Part shown: piece after piece, positions 43,855 to 45,798 of the stretch
How positions within the stretch are numbered: position 1 is the first letter of the stretch
Layout of the letters: each line of letters opens with the position of its first letter
Assembly: GCA_030427635.1 (NCBI GenBank)
Contig: JAUIBA010000031.1
Span: forward strand, 1 to 45,798
Reading direction: 5' to 3'
DNA: 45,798 nt
Source of the DNA: Bacteroidia bacterium
Lineage (GTDB): Bacteria; Bacteroidota; Bacteroidia; Chitinophagales; Chitinophagaceae
Translations under genes and position numbers: made by a program
Notes under the pieces: model-generated
What the model was told of the DNA's origin: nothing
The model's database searches: none
The model's input: only the letters and a program-made list of their open reading frames with translations

Positions 43855-44739
43855 TTGGTTGGCAATCCTACATATTATAGCAATTCTGACAAGTCTTTCA
43901 ATCTCCTTCATGGCGATTGTACCGAGCTTATGCCCGCTTTTCAGCATAAGTTCGATATGGTATTTGCCGACCCTCCATATTTCCTGTCTAATGATGGGCT
44001 ATCTATACAAAGCGGTAAAATCGTGAGCGTTAATAAAGGCAGTTGGGATAAGGGAGAGGGGATAGAATACGTCAACGAATTTAACCGTAAGTGGCTTACA
44101 CTGGTGCGCGATAAGATGAAGGAGGATGCCACCATTTGGATAAGTGGCACTATGCACAACATATTTTCAGTAGGACAGGTACTTGCAGAATTAGGGTTCA
44201 GGATTCTAAACGTAGTTACATGGGTTAAAACCAATCCTCCCCCTAATTTTTCCTGCCGTTTTTTCACACACAGTACTGAGCAGATAATATGGGCGCGTAA
44301 AACGCAGAAAACACCCCATTATTACAACTACGAACTCATGAAGCAGCTGAATGGGAACAAACAGATGAAAGACGTGTGGGAGTTGCCAGCAATAGCGCCA
44401 TGGGAAAAGAAGTTTGGTAAGCATCCTACACAGAAACCTCTGGCCGTACTCACAAGGGCATTACTTGCAGCTACCCGGCCCGGAGCATGGGTATTAGACC
44501 CCTTTGCAGGTAGCAGTACTACCGGTATTGCAGCTAATCTTCTGGGGCGCAGATATCTGGGTATTGATATGGATGCCGGCTATCTGGATATTGGCATTAA
44601 ACGCAGGCATGAGATAGAGTCGCCTGATATTCAACGTCAGTTTAAGCAGAAGCTGAATGGCTTTAATTCAAAAGAAGAGTTGACACTCTTTCTGTTACAG
44701 GAGCAGAGTGCAGACTATAGCAGCGAGCTACCATTTTAG
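43855..44739 (+). CDS. DNA adenine methyltransferase of a type II restriction-modification system (beta class)
   Basis: 294 residues. The start is TTG at 43855, because TAG closes the frame three codons upstream; ATG 43838 is in another frame. DPPY (motif IV) occurs near residue 40 in FADPPYFLSNDGLSI, and the AdoMet-binding motif I occurs late as DPFAGSSTTGIAA. This order (IV, target-recognition region, I) is that of beta-class enzymes, and DPPY is usual for N6-adenine methylation. The FLSNDG...SVNKGSWDK segment resembles M.DpnA- and MboII-type enzymes. It should protect the host against the PLD-type nuclease. The TTG start without a visible leader is unusual for a gene whose early expression matters; a frameshift error near 43838-43855 is possible. 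Confidence 0.88.
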   Translation: MVGNPTYYSNSDKSFNLLHGDCTELMPAFQHKFDMVFADPPYFLSNDGLSIQSGKIVSVNKGSWDKGEGIEYVNEFNRKWLTLVRDKMKEDATIWISGTMHNIFSVGQVLAELGFRILNVVTWVKTNPPPNFSCRFFTHSTEQIIWARKTQKTPHYYNYELMKQLNGNKQMKDVWELPAIAPWEKKFGKHPTQKPLAVLTRALLAATRPGAWVLDPFAGSSTTGIAANLLGRRYLGIDMDAGYLDIGIKRRHEIESPDIQRQFKQKLNGFNSKEELTLFLLQEQSADYSSELPF

Positions 44740-44976
44740 GGAGATAACGTTACATATTTACCACAGTTGTCCGTGCCCCCGCCCATAACCCTCGTAGCGG
44801 ACAAGCTCAATGATTAAAACACTTGCAAAAGGAACTACACTGATCTAACAGCCAGTCTTGAGGCTACGCCACATTTATCGTACCTTTGCCCCACAAAACA
44901 AACCCTATATCCCATGCTACAGAAAACACATCCAGCCATTCAGCCAGAGAACACCCCCACTTCGCCATTATCCTGA
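44740..44976 (+). other. Gene-poor stretch with a promoter and a truncated short reading frame
   Basis: No complete gene. TACCTTTG (44881-44888), a perfect -7 element, is followed 25 bp later by ATG 44914, which opens a 20-codon frame (MLQKTHPAIQPENTPTSPLS) ending in TGA at 44976. This sits exactly at the border with the tandem repeats at 44977. It looks like the 5' end of a gene cut off by the repeats; a short leader peptide is an alternative. Confidence 0.4.
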
Positions 44977-45798
44977 TATATAATAAAAAACGCGCGAGCA
45001 ATTTTTGTAACCTTTTTGCGCACTTTGTAAATATTAAGTGATTGATTGTTAGTTTGTTACAATTATTTCTGCTCAGAAAAAATATACTGCGCACTTTTCC
45101 ATTCTGAGCGATTGTTTAAGAGTAGATGCAGAAAGGAACGCCCCATTAGTAACAGGAAGCAGAACCCCTGAAGGCACTTTTTTCATGCAGGTGAATGTTG
45201 TCCCGGCATCGCAGCAGGAAAACCAGCGCATAGAAGTACAAATGAAAAAACACACCTCTCCCCATTGAAGGGAGTCGGTGGGGACTTATATAATAAAAAA
45301 CGCGCGAGCAATTTTTGTAACCTTTTTGCGCACTTTGTAAATATTAAGTAGTTGATTGTTAGTTTGTTACAGTTGTTTCTGCTCATGAAAAACAAACTGC
45401 GCACTTTCTCATCCTGTAGGAGGATGCAGAAAGAAATGCTCCATCAGTAACAGGAAGCAGCACCCCGGATGGCACTTTTTTCATGCAGGTGAATGTTGCC
45501 CGGCATCGCAGCAGGAAAACCAGCGCATAGAAGTACAAATGAAAAAAAACACCTCTCCCCCCTGGGGGGAGTCGGTTGGGGCTTATATAATAAAAAACGC
45601 GCGAGCAATTTTTGTAACCTTTTTGCGCACTTTGTAAATATTAAGTGATTGATTGTTAGTTTGTTACAATTATTTCTGCTCATGAAAAACAAACTGCGCA
45701 CTTTCTCATTATGCTGGAGGGGACAGAAAGAAATGCTCCATCAGTAACAGGAAGCAGCACCCCTGATGGCGCTTTTTTCATGCAGGTGAATGTTGCCC
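44977..45798. repeat. Tandem ~300-bp repeats running off the right edge
   Basis: Three units begin with the same TATATAATAAAAAA sequence at 44977, 45287 and 45584 (spacings of 310 and 297 bp); the third is cut by the window end. Each has a highly conserved first ~100 bp (to CTGCTCA), then a variable stretch, then a conserved block containing CATGCAGGTGAATGTTG and a CACCTCTCCCC...GGGAGTCGGT inverted repeat of a type common in this phylum. Copy 1 has a 71-codon plus-strand frame ending at 45268, but copies 2 and 3 lack one base in the GTTGTCCCGG stretch and break it, so it is probably not protein. In copies 2 and 3 a MKNKLRTF short frame follows the first block. The minus-strand frames shown by each copy repeat the same sequence. 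Confidence 0.9.

Noticed and set aside
43838..44026. Separate 62-codon gene starting with ATG at 43838
   Set aside because: It runs in a different frame over the methyltransferase start and has no coding features of its own.

Overview
The window looks like chromosomal DNA from a member of the Bacteroidota, most likely a Chitinophagaceae/Sphingobacteriales-type organism. The evidence is several secreted proteins with type IX secretion (T9SS) C-terminal sorting domains, promoter -7 elements of the TAnnTTTG type in front of many genes, few visible Shine-Dalgarno sequences, a CoaBC-DUF4835-DUF4296 cluster, an L28-L33-DUF4295 ribosomal operon, a bacillithiol deacetylase gene (bshB1) and a cytochrome-oxidase cluster with two subunit-III genes. 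No rRNA gene or complete tRNA gene was found.

Layout. 1-596: five copies plus a partial copy of a 118-bp tandem repeat; each full copy carries a GC palindrome and a terminator-like hairpin. 635-4322: an unknown protein, a T9SS arylsulfotransferase-like protein, and DUF1990 and DUF1697 proteins. 4330-10882: a long minus-strand run (DoxX, Crp/Fnr regulator, LysE-type exporter, ATP-grasp enzyme, NRDE, DinB, YHS, a beta-barrel and an Omp28-like T9SS protein). 11036-16390: a TPR histidine kinase and an RND efflux permease without its usual adaptor. 16401-18597: a GNAT protein, a GyrI-like gene broken by one TAG codon, and an acyltransferase. 18689-24457: a giant DUF4175 protein, bshB1, the ribosomal operon with a clear promoter and terminator, and a DUF445-like membrane protein. 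24609-30520: a T9SS M43 metalloprotease, an FtsE-type ATPase, small envelope proteins and a Sel1-repeat protein. 30615-36946: the cytochrome c oxidase cluster (heme O synthase, two subunit III, subunit IV, SCO, DUF420), split between SCO and DUF420 by a two-gene deacetylase/formyltransferase cassette on the other strand. 37145-40833: envelope proteins and the coaBC cluster.

From about 40.9 kb the DNA changes character. It becomes AT-richer and gene-sparse, with a microsatellite, a tRNA 3'-end-like scar next to a gene broken by TAG, an aegerolysin-type protein, and a compact type II restriction-modification system. That system has a PLD-fold nuclease with a C-terminal winged helix, an XRE controller-like protein in reverse orientation, and a beta-class adenine methyltransferase. 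It is followed by ~300-bp tandem repeats that run off the window. I read this end as a genomic island or hot spot; no integrase is in view.

The most distinctive items are the hairpin-bearing repeat array at the left edge, the island with its PLD-type restriction system and scar at the right edge, the split oxidase operon, and two genes each interrupted by a single in-frame TAG. Functional calls rest on motif recognition from the sequence alone; no database search was run.
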